28,455 nt of DNA from contig CAXKVV010001764.1 of assembly GCA_964058805.1 (NCBI GenBank), positions 1 through 28,455 of the forward strand, read 5' to 3'. The first letter of the stretch is position 1. Every line of letters starts with the position of its first letter. The notes beneath the pieces are model-generated. The model did no database searches and was not told where the DNA came from. It saw nothing but the letters and a program-made list of their open reading frames with translations. Source of the stretch: Schoenoplectus triqueter (taxonomy: Eukaryota; Streptophyta; Magnoliopsida; Poales; Cyperaceae). Shown here one piece after another: positions 1-13,039 of the stretch. Position numbers and translations under genes: made by a program.

Positions 1-3000
1 AAAACATAAGTAAGGTGCATTAAAACTGCTGTTTAAACAAATTGTTTGCCTTTATGAAAAATTTTGGCCGCATAACTACACATAATTTGGTGCAAATTAA
101 TATAATTACTCCTAATTATGTCTATCATAAGATTGTTCGATTAACACTTCAAGACGAATATTTTAGGCCACCATTTTTCCTCAAAACGTAAGTAAGATGC
201 ACTAGAAACTGATATTTAAAAAGTTAAGTTTTTCAACATTTTTGGCCTCATAACTACATATATTTTCGTAAAAATTAATATAATTACTCATAATTATGCC
301 CATTAAAATATTAGCAAATTAACACTGCGATATGAACATTTTACGACACTAATTTTGCACAATACATCAGTAGGATGCATTAAAAACAGCCGTTTAAACA
401 GGTTGATTGTGGTGTTTTTCAAATTTTTGGCCGCATAAGTGCACATAATTTCGTGCAAATTAATATAATTACTCCTAATTACATCTATTATAAGATTCTC
501 CAATTAACACTTTGATATGAATATCCTACGACGCTAATTTTTCATAAAACACAAGTAAGTTATATTAGAAACCGCTGTTTAAAACGAGTTGTTTAAGATT
601 TTTAACATTTTTTGACTCATAACTATAAATAATTACATGAAAAATAACATAATTACTCCTAATTATACCTATTATAAGATTATCCAATTTACTCTTCGAT
701 ATGATCATCGTACGACACAAATTTTGCAAAAAAACATAAATAAGATGCATTGAAAACAAATGTATAAAAAAGTTGTTTGAGTTTCTGAAAGCATAACCGC
801 ATATAATTTCTTGAAAATTAATACAATTACTCCTAATTATGCCTATTATATGATTGTGCAATTAAAACTTAGATATGAATACTCTATGACACTAATTTTG
901 CATAAAATATAGGTTAAGTGCATTCGAAACTGTTTTTTTAAACAAGTTGTTTAAGATTTTCAACATTTTTTTGCCTCAAAACTGCACATAATTTCGAGCG
1001 AATTAATATAATTACTCCTAAATATGTCTATTATAAGATTGTCAAATTAACACTTCAATATCAATATCATAGGGCACTAATTTTACAAAAGACATAAGTA
1101 AGATACATTAGAAATTGCTGTTTAAACAAGTTGTTTAAGATTTTTAACATTTATTGTCTCATAACGACAAATAATTTCGTGAAAATTAATATAATTACTC
1201 GTAATTATGCCTATTAGAAGATTATCCAATTAACACATCGATATGAACATTTTACGACACGAATTTTGCATAAAATATAAGTAAGATGCATTAAAAGCAG
1301 CTGTTTAAACAAGTTGTTTGAGTTTTCTAAAATTTTTGGCTGCATAACTTCGCGCCAATTAATATAATTCCTCCTAATTATGCCTATTATATAATTATCC
1401 AATAAACACTCCAATATGAATATCCTACAACAGTAATTTTTTCATAAAACAAAAATAAGATGCATTTGAAACTGCTGTTTAAGCAAGTTGTTTAAGATTT
1501 TCAAAATTTATCATCTCATAACTGCTTATAATTTCATGAAAATTAATATATTACTCCTAATTGTGCCTATTGGAAGATTATCCAATTAATAATGCATCGA
1601 TATGGATATTCTACGACTCTAATTTTGCACAAAACACAAGTAAGATGCATTAAGAAACAGCGGTTTAAACTAGTTGATTGAGTTTTTCACGCATAACTAC
1701 ATATAATTTCGTGTAAATTAATATAATTACACCTAATTATGCTTATTATAAGATTATCTAATTAAAACTTTGATACCAATATTCTATGACGCTAATTTGG
1801 CACAAAACATAATTAAGATGCATTAAAAACTGCTGTTTGAACAAGTTGTTTGAGTTTTTTAAAAATTTTGGCCCCATAAATACACATAGTTTCGTGAAAA
1901 TTAATATAATTACTCATAATTATGCCTATTATAAGATTGTTCAAGTAATACTTCGATATGAATATTATACGACACTACTTTCTCCCAAAATATAAGTAAG
2001 ATGCATTAGAAACGGCTATTTGAAAAAGTTATTTGAGTGTTGCAAAATTTTTGGCTAGTGAAAATTAAAACAATCACTCATATTTATGGCCATTAAAAGA
2101 TTATGTAATTAACACTTAAATATGAACATTCTAAAACACTAATTTTGCACAAAACATAAGTAGGAGGCTTTAAAAACGGCTGATTAAACAAGTCGTTTGA
2201 GTTTTTCAAAAATTTTGGCCGCATAATTACACATAATATCTTATAAATTAATATAATTACTCCTAAGAAAGCCTATTATGTCATATTCTACTTTAAACTT
2301 TGATGTGAATATTCTACGACACTAATTTTGCACAAAATATAAGTAAGAGTCATTAAAAACAGCTGTTTAAACAAGTCGTTTGATCTTTCCAAATTTTTTG
2401 GCCGCATAACCGCACATAATTTCGTATAAATTAATATAATTACTCCTAATTATGTCTTTTATAAGATTCTTCAATTCACACTTTGACGTGAATATTCTAC
2501 GATACTAATTTTTCACAAAAACATAAGTAAGATGCATCAGAAACCGCTATTTAAAAAACTTGTTTGAGTTTTCAACATTTTTTTCCCTCGTAACTACACA
2601 TAATTTCATGGAAATTTATATAACTACTCCTAATTACTCCTATTATAAAGAATTAAAACTTCGATATGAATATTCTACGACGCGCATTTCGCATAAAACA
2701 TAAGTAAGATGCGTTAAAAACCGTTGTTTAAACAAGTTGTTTGGCTTTATGAGATTTCTTGGCCACACAACTACACATAATTTCGTGAAAATTAAAATAA
2801 TTACTCCTTATTATGCCTATTATAAGATTGTCCTCTTAAAACTTCGATATGAATACCTGACGCTAATTTTGCGCAAAACATAAGTAAGATGCATCAAAAA
2901 CCCCTGATTAAACAAGTTGTTTGAATTTTTCATAATTTTTGGCCGCATAACTACATATAATCTCGTGCACTAATTACGCCTATTATAAAATTTTCCAATT

Positions 3001-3040
3001 AAAACTTTGATATGAATATTCTATAACGCTAATATTGCAC
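1..3040. repeat. Higher-order repeat copy 1 (17 monomers, 3040 bp)
   Basis: Monomers, aligned on the AAAACATAAG box, start at 1, 183, 361, 546, 731, 904, 1089, 1272, 1446, 1631, 1804, 1987, 2151, 2334, 2518, 2695 and 2875. Lengths are 182, 178, 185, 185, 173, 185, 183, 174, 185, 173, 183, 164, 183, 184, 177, 180 and 166 bp, which sum to 3040. Monomer 12 is short because it lacks the CATAACTACACATAATTT stretch. Monomer 17 lacks 17 bp that the two right-hand short copies keep. Compared with copy 2, I noticed one substitution, T at 1333 against A at 4373. Confidence 0.95.
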
Positions 3041-6000
3041 AAAACATAAGTAAGGTGCATTAAAACTGCTGTTTAAACAAATTGTTTGCCTTTATGAAAA
3101 ATTTTGGCCGCATAACTACACATAATTTGGTGCAAATTAATATAATTACTCCTAATTATGTCTATCATAAGATTGTTCGATTAACACTTCAAGACGAATA
3201 TTTTAGGCCACCATTTTTCCTCAAAACGTAAGTAAGATGCACTAGAAACTGATATTTAAAAAGTTAAGTTTTTCAACATTTTTGGCCTCATAACTACATA
3301 TATTTTCGTAAAAATTAATATAATTACTCATAATTATGCCCATTAAAATATTAGCAAATTAACACTGCGATATGAACATTTTACGACACTAATTTTGCAC
3401 AATACATCAGTAGGATGCATTAAAAACAGCCGTTTAAACAGGTTGATTGTGGTGTTTTTCAAATTTTTGGCCGCATAAGTGCACATAATTTCGTGCAAAT
3501 TAATATAATTACTCCTAATTACATCTATTATAAGATTCTCCAATTAACACTTTGATATGAATATCCTACGACGCTAATTTTTCATAAAACACAAGTAAGT
3601 TATATTAGAAACCGCTGTTTAAAACGAGTTGTTTAAGATTTTTAACATTTTTTGACTCATAACTATAAATAATTACATGAAAAATAACATAATTACTCCT
3701 AATTATACCTATTATAAGATTATCCAATTTACTCTTCGATATGATCATCGTACGACACAAATTTTGCAAAAAAACATAAATAAGATGCATTGAAAACAAA
3801 TGTATAAAAAAGTTGTTTGAGTTTCTGAAAGCATAACCGCATATAATTTCTTGAAAATTAATACAATTACTCCTAATTATGCCTATTATATGATTGTGCA
3901 ATTAAAACTTAGATATGAATACTCTATGACACTAATTTTGCATAAAATATAGGTTAAGTGCATTCGAAACTGTTTTTTTAAACAAGTTGTTTAAGATTTT
4001 CAACATTTTTTTGCCTCAAAACTGCACATAATTTCGAGCGAATTAATATAATTACTCCTAAATATGTCTATTATAAGATTGTCAAATTAACACTTCAATA
4101 TCAATATCATAGGGCACTAATTTTACAAAAGACATAAGTAAGATACATTAGAAATTGCTGTTTAAACAAGTTGTTTAAGATTTTTAACATTTATTGTCTC
4201 ATAACGACAAATAATTTCGTGAAAATTAATATAATTACTCGTAATTATGCCTATTAGAAGATTATCCAATTAACACATCGATATGAACATTTTACGACAC
4301 GAATTTTGCATAAAATATAAGTAAGATGCATTAAAAGCAGCTGTTTAAACAAGTTGTTTGAGTTTTCTAAAAATTTTGGCTGCATAACTTCGCGCCAATT
4401 AATATAATTCCTCCTAATTATGCCTATTATATAATTATCCAATAAACACTCCAATATGAATATCCTACAACAGTAATTTTTTCATAAAACAAAAATAAGA
4501 TGCATTTGAAACTGCTGTTTAAGCAAGTTGTTTAAGATTTTCAAAATTTATCATCTCATAACTGCTTATAATTTCATGAAAATTAATATATTACTCCTAA
4601 TTGTGCCTATTGGAAGATTATCCAATTAATAATGCATCGATATGGATATTCTACGACTCTAATTTTGCACAAAACACAAGTAAGATGCATTAAGAAACAG
4701 CGGTTTAAACTAGTTGATTGAGTTTTTCACGCATAACTACATATAATTTCGTGTAAATTAATATAATTACACCTAATTATGCTTATTATAAGATTATCTA
4801 ATTAAAACTTTGATACCAATATTCTATGACGCTAATTTGGCACAAAACATAATTAAGATGCATTAAAAACTGCTGTTTGAACAAGTTGTTTGAGTTTTTT
4901 AAAAATTTTGGCCCCATAAATACACATAGTTTCGTGAAAATTAATATAATTACTCATAATTATGCCTATTATAAGATTGTTCAAGTAATACTTCGATATG
5001 AATATTATACGACACTACTTTCTCCCAAAATATAAGTAAGATGCATTAGAAACGGCTATTTGAAAAAGTTATTTGAGTGTTGCAAAATTTTTGGCTAGTG
5101 AAAATTAAAACAATCACTCATATTTATGGCCATTAAAAGATTATGTAATTAACACTTAAATATGAACATTCTAAAACACTAATTTTGCACAAAACATAAG
5201 TAGGAGGCTTTAAAAACGGCTGATTAAACAAGTCGTTTGAGTTTTTCAAAAATTTTGGCCGCATAATTACACATAATATCTTATAAATTAATATAATTAC
5301 TCCTAAGAAAGCCTATTATGTCATATTCTACTTTAAACTTTGATGTGAATATTCTACGACACTAATTTTGCACAAAATATAAGTAAGAGTCATTAAAAAC
5401 AGCTGTTTAAACAAGTCGTTTGATCTTTCCAAATTTTTTGGCCGCATAACCGCACATAATTTCGTATAAATTAATATAATTACTCCTAATTATGTCTTTT
5501 ATAAGATTCTTCAATTCACACTTTGACGTGAATATTCTACGATACTAATTTTTCACAAAAACATAAGTAAGATGCATCAGAAACCGCTATTTAAAAAACT
5601 TGTTTGAGTTTTCAACATTTTTTTCCCTCGTAACTACACATAATTTCATGGAAATTTATATAACTACTCCTAATTACTCCTATTATAAAGAATTAAAACT
5701 TCGATATGAATATTCTACGACGCGCATTTCGCATAAAACATAAGTAAGATGCGTTAAAAACCGTTGTTTAAACAAGTTGTTTGGCTTTATGAGATTTCTT
5801 GGCCACACAACTACACATAATTTCGTGAAAATTAAAATAATTACTCCTTATTATGCCTATTATAAGATTGTCCTCTTAAAACTTCGATATGAATACCTGA
5901 CGCTAATTTTGCGCAAAACATAAGTAAGATGCATCAAAAACCCCTGATTAAACAAGTTGTTTGAATTTTTCATAATTTTTGGCCGCATAACTACATATAA

Positions 6001-6080
6001 TCTCGTGCACTAATTACGCCTATTATAAAATTTTCCAATTAAAACTTTGATATGAATATTCTATAACGCTAATATTGCAC
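3041..6080. repeat. Higher-order repeat copy 2 (17 monomers, 3040 bp)
   Basis: Same 17 monomers in the same order and with the same lengths as copy 1, offset by exactly 3040 bp. It shows essentially no divergence by eye, pointing to very recent amplification or strong homogenisation. Confidence 0.95.
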
Positions 6081-9000
6081 AAAACATAAGTAAGGTGCAT
6101 TAAAACTGCTGTTTAAACAAATTGTTTGCCTTTATGAAAAATTTTGGCCGCATAACTACACATAATTTGGTGCAAATTAATATAATTACTCCTAATTATG
6201 TCTATCATAAGATTGTTCGATTAACACTTCAAGACGAATATTTTAGGCCACCATTTTTCCTCAAAACGTAAGTAAGATGCACTAGAAACTGATATTTAAA
6301 AAGTTAAGTTTTTCAACATTTTTGGCCTCATAACTACATATATTTTCGTAAAAATTAATATAATTACTCATAATTATGCCCATTAAAATATTAGCAAATT
6401 AACACTGCGATATGAACATTTTACGACACTAATTTTGCACAATACATCAGTAGGATGCATTAAAAACAGCCGTTTAAACAGGTTGATTGTGGTGTTTTTC
6501 AAATTTTTGGCCGCATAAGTGCACATAATTTCGTGCAAATTAATATAATTACTCCTAATTACATCTATTATAAGATTCTCCAATTAACACTTTGATATGA
6601 ATATCCTACGACGCTAATTTTTCATAAAACACAAGTAAGTTATATTAGAAACCGCTGTTTAAAACGAGTTGTTTAAGATTTTTAACATTTTTTGACTCAT
6701 AACTATAAATAATTACATGAAAAATAACATAATTACTCCTAATTATACCTATTATAAGATTATCCAATTTACTCTTCGATATGATCATCGTACGACACAA
6801 ATTTTGTAAAAAAACATAAATAAGATGCATTGAAAACAAATGTATAAAAAAGTTGTTTGAGTTTCTGAAAGCATAACCGCATATAATTTCTTGAAAATTA
6901 ATACAATTACTCCTAATTATGCCTATTATATGATTGTGCAATTAAAACTTAGATATGAATACTCTATGACACTAATTTTGCATAAAATATAGGTTAAGTG
7001 CATTCGAAACTGTTTTTTTAAACAAGTTGTTTAAGATTTTCAACATTTTTTTGCCTCAAAACTGCACATAATTTCGAGCGAATTAATATAATTACTCCTA
7101 AATATGTCTATTATAAGATTGTCAAATTAACACTTCAATATCAATATCATAGGGCACTAATTTTACAAAAGACATAAGTAAGATACATTAGAAATTGCTG
7201 TTTAAACAAGTTGTTTAAGATTTTTAACATTTATTGTCTCATAACGACAAATAATTTCGTGAAAATTAATATAATTACTCGTAATTATGCCTATTAGAAG
7301 ATTATCCAATTAACACATCGATATGAACATTTTACGACACGAATTTTGCATAAAATATAAGTAAGATGCATTAAAAGCAGCTGTTTAAACAAGTTGTTTG
7401 AGTTTTCTAAAAATTTTGGCTGCATAACTTCGCGCCAATTAATATAATTCCTCCTAATTATGCCTATTATATAATTATCCAATAAACACTCCAATATGAA
7501 TATCCTACAACAGTAATTTTTTCATAAAACAAAAATAAGATGCATTTGAAACTGCTGTTTAAGCAAGTTGTTTAAGATTTTCAAAATTTATCATCTCATA
7601 ACTGCTTATAATTTCATGAAAATTAATATATTACTCCTAATTGTGCCTATTGGAAGATTATCCAATTAATAATGCATCGATATGGATATTCTACGACTCT
7701 AATTTTGCACAAAACACAAGTAAGATGCATTAAGAAACAGCGGTTTAAACTAGTTGATTGAGTTTTTCACGCATAACTACATATAATTTCGTGTAAATTA
7801 ATATAATTACACCTAATTATGCTTATTATAAGATTATCTAATTAAAACTTTGATACCAATATTCTATGACGCTAATTTGGCACAAAACATAATTAAGATG
7901 CATTAAAAACTGCTGTTTGAACAAGTTGTTTGAGTTTTTTAAAAATTTTGGCCCCATAAATACACATAGTTTCGTGAAAATTAATATAATTACTCATAAT
8001 TATGCCTATTATAAGATTGTTCAAGTAATACTTCGATATGAATATTATACGACACTACTTTCTCCCAAAATATAAGTAAGATGCATTAGAAACGGCTATT
8101 TGAAAAAGTTATTTGAGTGTTGCAAAATTTTTGGCTAGTGAAAATTAAAACAATCACTCATATTTATGGCCATTAAAAGATTATGTAATTAACACTTAAA
8201 TATGAACATTCTAAAACACTAATTTTGCACAAAACATAAGTAAGAGGCTTTAAAAACGGCTGATTAAACAAGTCGTTTGAGTTTTTCAAAAATTTTGGCC
8301 GCATAATTACACATAATATCTTATAAATTAATATAATTACTCCTAAGAAAGCCTATTATGTCATATTCTACTTTAAACTTTGATGTGAATATTCTACGAC
8401 ACTAATTTTGCACAAAATATAAGTAAGAGTCATTAAAAACAGCTGTTTAAACAAGTCGTTTGATCTTTCCAAATTTTTTGGCCGCATAACCGCACATAAT
8501 TTCGTATAAATTAATATAATTACTCCTAATTATGTCTTTTATAAGATTCTTCAATTCACACTTTGACGTGAATATTCTACGATACTAATTTTTCACAAAA
8601 ACATAAGTAAGATGCATCAGAAACCGCTATTTAAAAAACTTGTTTGAGTTTTCAACATTTTTTTCCCTCGTAACTACACATAATTTCATAGAAATTTATA
8701 TAACTACTCCTAATTACTCCTATTATAAAGAATTAAAACTTCGATATGAATATTCTACGACGCGCATTTCGCATAAAACATAAGTAAGATGCGTTAAAAA
8801 CCGTTGTTTAAACAAGTTGTTTGGCTTTATGAGATTTCTTGGCCACACAACTACACATAATTTCGTGAAAATTAAAATAATTACTCCTTATTATGCCTAT
8901 TATAAGATTGTCCTCTTAAAACTTCGATATGAATACCTGACGCTAATTTTGCGCAAAACATAAGTAAGATGCATCAAAAACCCCTGATTAAACAAGTTGT

Positions 9001-9120
9001 TTGAATTTTTCATAATTTTTGGCCGCATAACTACATATAATCTCGTGCACTAATTACGCCTATTATAAAATTTTCCAATTAAAACTTTGATATGAATATT
9101 CTATAACGCTAATATTGCAC
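6081..9120. repeat. Higher-order repeat copy 3 (17 monomers, 3040 bp)
   Basis: Same 17-monomer block again. Private substitutions noticed by eye are T at 6807 (C in copies 1 and 2), A at 8244 (G at 2164) and A at 8690 (G at 2610). That is a handful of changes in 3 kb, so unit-to-unit identity is about 99.9 percent. Confidence 0.95.
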
Positions 9121-10808
9121 AAAACATAAGTAAGGTGCATTAAAACTGCTGTTTAAACAAATTGTTTGCCTTTATGAAAAATTTTGGCCGCATAACTACA
9201 CATAATTTGGTGCAAATTAATATAATTACTCCTAATTATGTCTATCATAAGATTGTTCGATTAACACTTCAAGACGAATATTTTAGGCCACCATTTTTCC
9301 TCAAAACGTAAGTAAGATGCACTAGAAACTGATATTTAAAAAGTTAAGTTTTTCAACATTTTTGGCCTCATAACTACATATATTTTCGTAAAAATTAATA
9401 TAATTACTCATAATTATGCCCATTAAAATATTAGCAAATTAACACTGCGATATGAACATTTTACGACACTAATTTTGCACAATACATCAGTAGGATGCAT
9501 TAAAAACAGCCGTTTAAACAGGTTGATTGTGGTGTTTTTCAAATTTTTGGCCGCATAAGTGCACATAATTTCGTGCAAATTAATATAATTACTCCTAATT
9601 ACATCTATTATAAGATTCTCCAATTAACACTTTGATATGAATATCCTACGACGCTAATTTTTCATAAAACACAAGTAAGTTATATTAGAAACCGCTGTTT
9701 AAAACGAGTTGTTTAAGATTTTTAACATTTTTTGACTCATAACTATAAATAATTACATGAAAAATAACATAATTACTCCTAATTATACCTATTATAAGAT
9801 TATCCAATTTACTCTTCGATATGATCATCGTACGACACAAATTTTGCAAAAAAACATAAATAAGATGCATTGAAAACAAATGTATAAAAAAGTTGTTTGA
9901 GTTTCTGAAAGCATAACCGCATATAATTTCTTGAAAATTAATACAATTACTCCTAATTATGCCTATTATATGATTGTGCAATTAAAACTTAGATATGAAT
10001 ACTCTATGACACTAATTTTGCATAAAATATAGGTTAAGTGCATTCGAAACTGTTTTTTTAAACAAGTTGTTTAAGATTTTCAACATTTTTTTGCCTCAAA
10101 ACTGCACATAATTTCGAGCGAATTAATATAATTACTCCTAAATATGTCTATTATAAGATTGTCAAATTAACACTTCAATATCAATATCATAGGGCACTAA
10201 TTTTACAAAAGACATAAGTAAGATACATTAGAAATTACTGTTTAAACAAGTTGTTTAAGATTTTGCACAAAAACATAAGTAAGATGCATCGGAAACCGCT
10301 ATTTAAAAAACTTGTTTGAGTTTTCAACATTTTTTCCCTCGTAACTACACATAATTTCGTGGAAATTTATATAACTACTCCTAATTACTCCTATTATAAT
10401 GTATTAAAACTTCGATATGAATATTCTACGACGCGCATTTCGCATAAAACATAAGTAAGATGCGTTAAAAACCGTTGTTTAAACAAGTTGTTTGGCTTTA
10501 TGAGATTTCTTGGCCACACAACTACACATAATTTCGTGAAAATTAAAATAATTACTCCTTATTATGCCTATTATAAGATTGTCCTCTTAAAACTTCGATA
10601 TGAATACCTGACGCTAATTTTGCGCAAAACATAAGTAAGATGCATCGAAAACCCCTGATTAAACAAGTTGTTTGAATTTTTCATAATTTTTGGCCGCATA
10701 ACTACATATAATCTCGTGCAATGTAATACAATTACTCCTAATTACGCCTATTATAAAATTTTCCAATTAAAACTTTGATATGAATATTCTATAACGCTAA
10801 TATTGCAC
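9121..10808. repeat. Short higher-order repeat variant, copy 4 (1688 bp)
   Basis: Contains monomers 1-6, a stub of about 61 bp of monomer 7, then jumps at about 10261-10270 into monomer 15 and continues through monomers 16 and 17. The rest of monomer 7 and monomers 8-14 are absent. The left part (9121 to about 10260) is nearly identical to the long copies. The right part shares variants with copy 5: ATCGG at the start of monomer 15, one T fewer in the TTTTTTCCCTC run, TTCGTGG, and the 17 bp missing from monomer 17 of the long copies. Confidence 0.93.
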
Positions 10809-12496
10809 AAAACATAAGTAAGGTGCATTAAAACTGCTGTTTAAACAAATTGTTTGCCTTTATGAAAAATTTTGGCCGCATAACTACACATAATTTGGTG
10901 CAAATTAATATAATTACTCCTAATTATGTCTATCATGAGATTGTTCGATTAACACTTCAAGACGAATATCTTAGGCCACCATTTTTCCTCAAAACGTAAG
11001 TAAGATGCACTAGAAACTGATATTTAAAAAGTTAAGTTTTTCAACATTTTTGGCCTCATAACTATATATATTTTCATAAAAATTAATATAATTACTCATA
11101 ATTATGCCCATTAAAATATTAGCAAATTAACACTGCGATATGAACATTTTACGACACTAATTTTGCACAATACATCAGTAGGATGCATTAAAAACAGCCG
11201 TTTAAACAGGTTGATTGTGGTGTTTTTCAAATTTTTGGCCGCATAAGTGCACATAATTTCGTGCAAATTAATATAATTACTCCTAATTACATCTATTATA
11301 AGATTCTCCAATTAACACTTTGATATGAATATCCTACGACGCTAATTTTTCATAAAACACAAGTAAGTTATATTAGAAACCGCTGTTTAAAACGAGTTGT
11401 TTAAGATTTTTAACATTTTTTGACTCATAACTATAAATAATTACATGAAAAATAACATAATTACTCCTAATTATACCTATTATAAGATTATCCAATTTAC
11501 TCTTCGATATGATCATCGTACAACACAAATTTTGCAAAAAAAACATAAATAAGATGCATTGAAAACAAATGTATAAAAAAGTTGTTTGAGTTTCTGAAAG
11601 CATAACCGCATATAATTTCTTGAAAATTAATACAATTACTCCTAATTATGCCTATTATATGATTGTGCAATTAAAATTTAGATATGAATACTCTATGACA
11701 CTAATTTTGCATAAAATATAGGTTAAGTGCATTCGAAACTGTTTTTTAAACAAGTTGTTTAAGATTTTCAACATTTTTTTGCCTCAAAACAGCAAATAAT
11801 TTCGAGCGAATTAATATAATTACTCCTAAATATGTCTATTATAAGATTGTCAAATTATCACTTCAATATCAATATCATAGGGCACTAATTTTATAAAAGA
11901 CATAAGTAAGATACATTAGAAATTGCTGTTTAAACAAGTTGTTTAAGATTTTGCACAAAAACATAAGTAAGATGCATCGGAAACCGCTATTTAAAAAACT
12001 TGTTTGAGTTTTCAACATTTTTTCCCTCGTAACTACACATAATTTCGTGGAAATTTATATAACTACTCCTAATTACTCCTATTATAAAGAATTAAAACGT
12101 CGATATGAATATTCTACGACGCGCATTTCGCATAAAACATAAGTAATATGCGTTAAAAACCGTTGTTTAAACAAGTTGTTTGGCTTTATGAGATTTCTTG
12201 GCCACACAACTACACATAATTTCATGAAAATTAAAATAATTACTCCTTATTATGCCTATTATAAGATTGTCCTCTTAAAACTTCGATATGAATACCTGAC
12301 GCTAATTTTGCGTAAAACATAAGTATGATGCATCAAAAACCCCTGATTAAACAAGTTGTTTGAATTTTTCATAATTTTTGGCCGCATAACTACATATAAT
12401 CTCGTGCAATGTAATACAATTACTCCTAATTACGCCTATTATAAAATTTTTCAATTAAAACTTTGATATGAATATTCTATAACGCTAATATTGCAC
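10809..12496. repeat. Short higher-order repeat variant, copy 5 (1688 bp, array edge)
   Basis: Same 1688-bp structure and same internal junction (about 11949-11957) as copy 4, but with many more private differences, for example ATCATGAG near 10934, TATATATATTTTC near 11065, an extra A near 11540, a shorter T run near 11744, and several changes in monomers 15-17. It is the most diverged copy and the last one before non-satellite DNA, as expected of an array edge that escapes homogenisation. Confidence 0.92.
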
Positions 12497-12497
12497 C

Positions 12498-12766
12498 AAA
12501 TTTATATTTTTTAAAATTGATTTGCTATTTTTTTGGATAGGGGAAAACCGTCATTTTTGGATGAATCAGAATTCTCAGATCGATTTATTTTCTCCTCATC
12601 AGAAAAAATAGCAAAAAATTCTAAAAAATATAAAATTTGTTTTCCTAATAGATTTTGATATGAAGATTAAATTAAACTGTTCAGATCGATCATTTCTGAC
12701 TTGAAATGGAGAATAGAGCGTAAAGCACGCAACGCTCTTGTGCTTTGCAAAGCACCGTAGTCAGAC
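12498..12766. mobile_element. MITE family A, copy 1 (truncated)
   Basis: Matches the right part of the element at 15598-15998 and the fragment at 16005-16320: the GGATAGGGGAAAACCGTC block, the TTCTGACTTGAAATGGAGAA block, and the terminal palindrome GTGCTTTGCAAAGCAC at 12740-12755. The left terminal inverted repeat is missing, and homology starts almost exactly where the satellite ends. The right end abuts a (TC)n(TA)n tract. It has no coding capacity. Confidence 0.75.
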
Positions 12767-12790
12767 TCTCTCTCTCTATATATATATATA
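12766..12790. repeat. (CT)n(TA)n microsatellite
   Basis: A short CT run followed by a TA run lies directly between the right end of a family A MITE and the left end of a family B MITE. The same arrangement recurs beside other MITEs in this window. Confidence 0.85.
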
Positions 12791-13030
12791 GAGTGGAGAT
12801 AGTGTGAGCTTAAGCTCACGGAGGCCTTCCGTGAGCTTAACTCAAAAAACATATTAAATCATCTCGAAATTTTAATTTATCATTCTCATTAAATTTTTTA
12901 TATGAAAATCTCATGGGATGCTAAAATTTGGAGCGTTTTGAGCTTTTTATGTCGCCGTTTTTAATTTTTGAAAATGATGTTCAAGTATTGAATATATTAT
13001 TATTATTTTTAGAGCTGATTTTCAAATTTG
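12791..13030. mobile_element. MITE family B, half copy
   Basis: Starts with the family B terminus GAGTGGAGAT and carries the sub-terminal inverted repeat around GCTTAAGCTCACGGAGGCC. The left arm and centre match the complete copies at 20287-20671 and 20706-21131 up to the TTTTTAGAGCT centre. The complementary right arm is missing, so the element is broken just after its centre. Confidence 0.75.
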
Positions 13031-13039
13031 AAAATAGTT

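Larger units (their letters stand above)
1..12496. repeat. Satellite DNA array with higher-order repeat structure
   Basis: An uninterrupted tandem array of AT-rich monomers of about 179 bp, each opening with a variant of AAAACATAAGTAAGATGCAT and ending with CTAATTTTGCAC. Monomers differ from each other substantially, but the whole set of 17 recurs every 3040 bp with almost no change, which defines a higher-order repeat. The array runs off the left edge and ends at about 12496, where MITE-derived sequence begins. Monomer length is close to nucleosomal repeat size, as in many plant centromeric or heterochromatic satellites; a centromeric role is inference only. Recurrent minus-strand ORFs of 66, 76 and 98 codons follow the repeat period and are not genes. 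Confidence 0.97.

Noticed and set aside
303..11603. Recurrent minus-strand ORFs of 66, 76 and 98 codons as a gene family
   Set aside because: They repeat at exactly the satellite period, lie within non-coding monomers, and have no domain; they are open by chance and copied with the repeat.
1..12496. CRISPR-like or other prokaryotic repeat array
   Set aside because: Monomers are contiguous at about 179 bp with no spacers, and the surrounding DNA is plainly plant nuclear.
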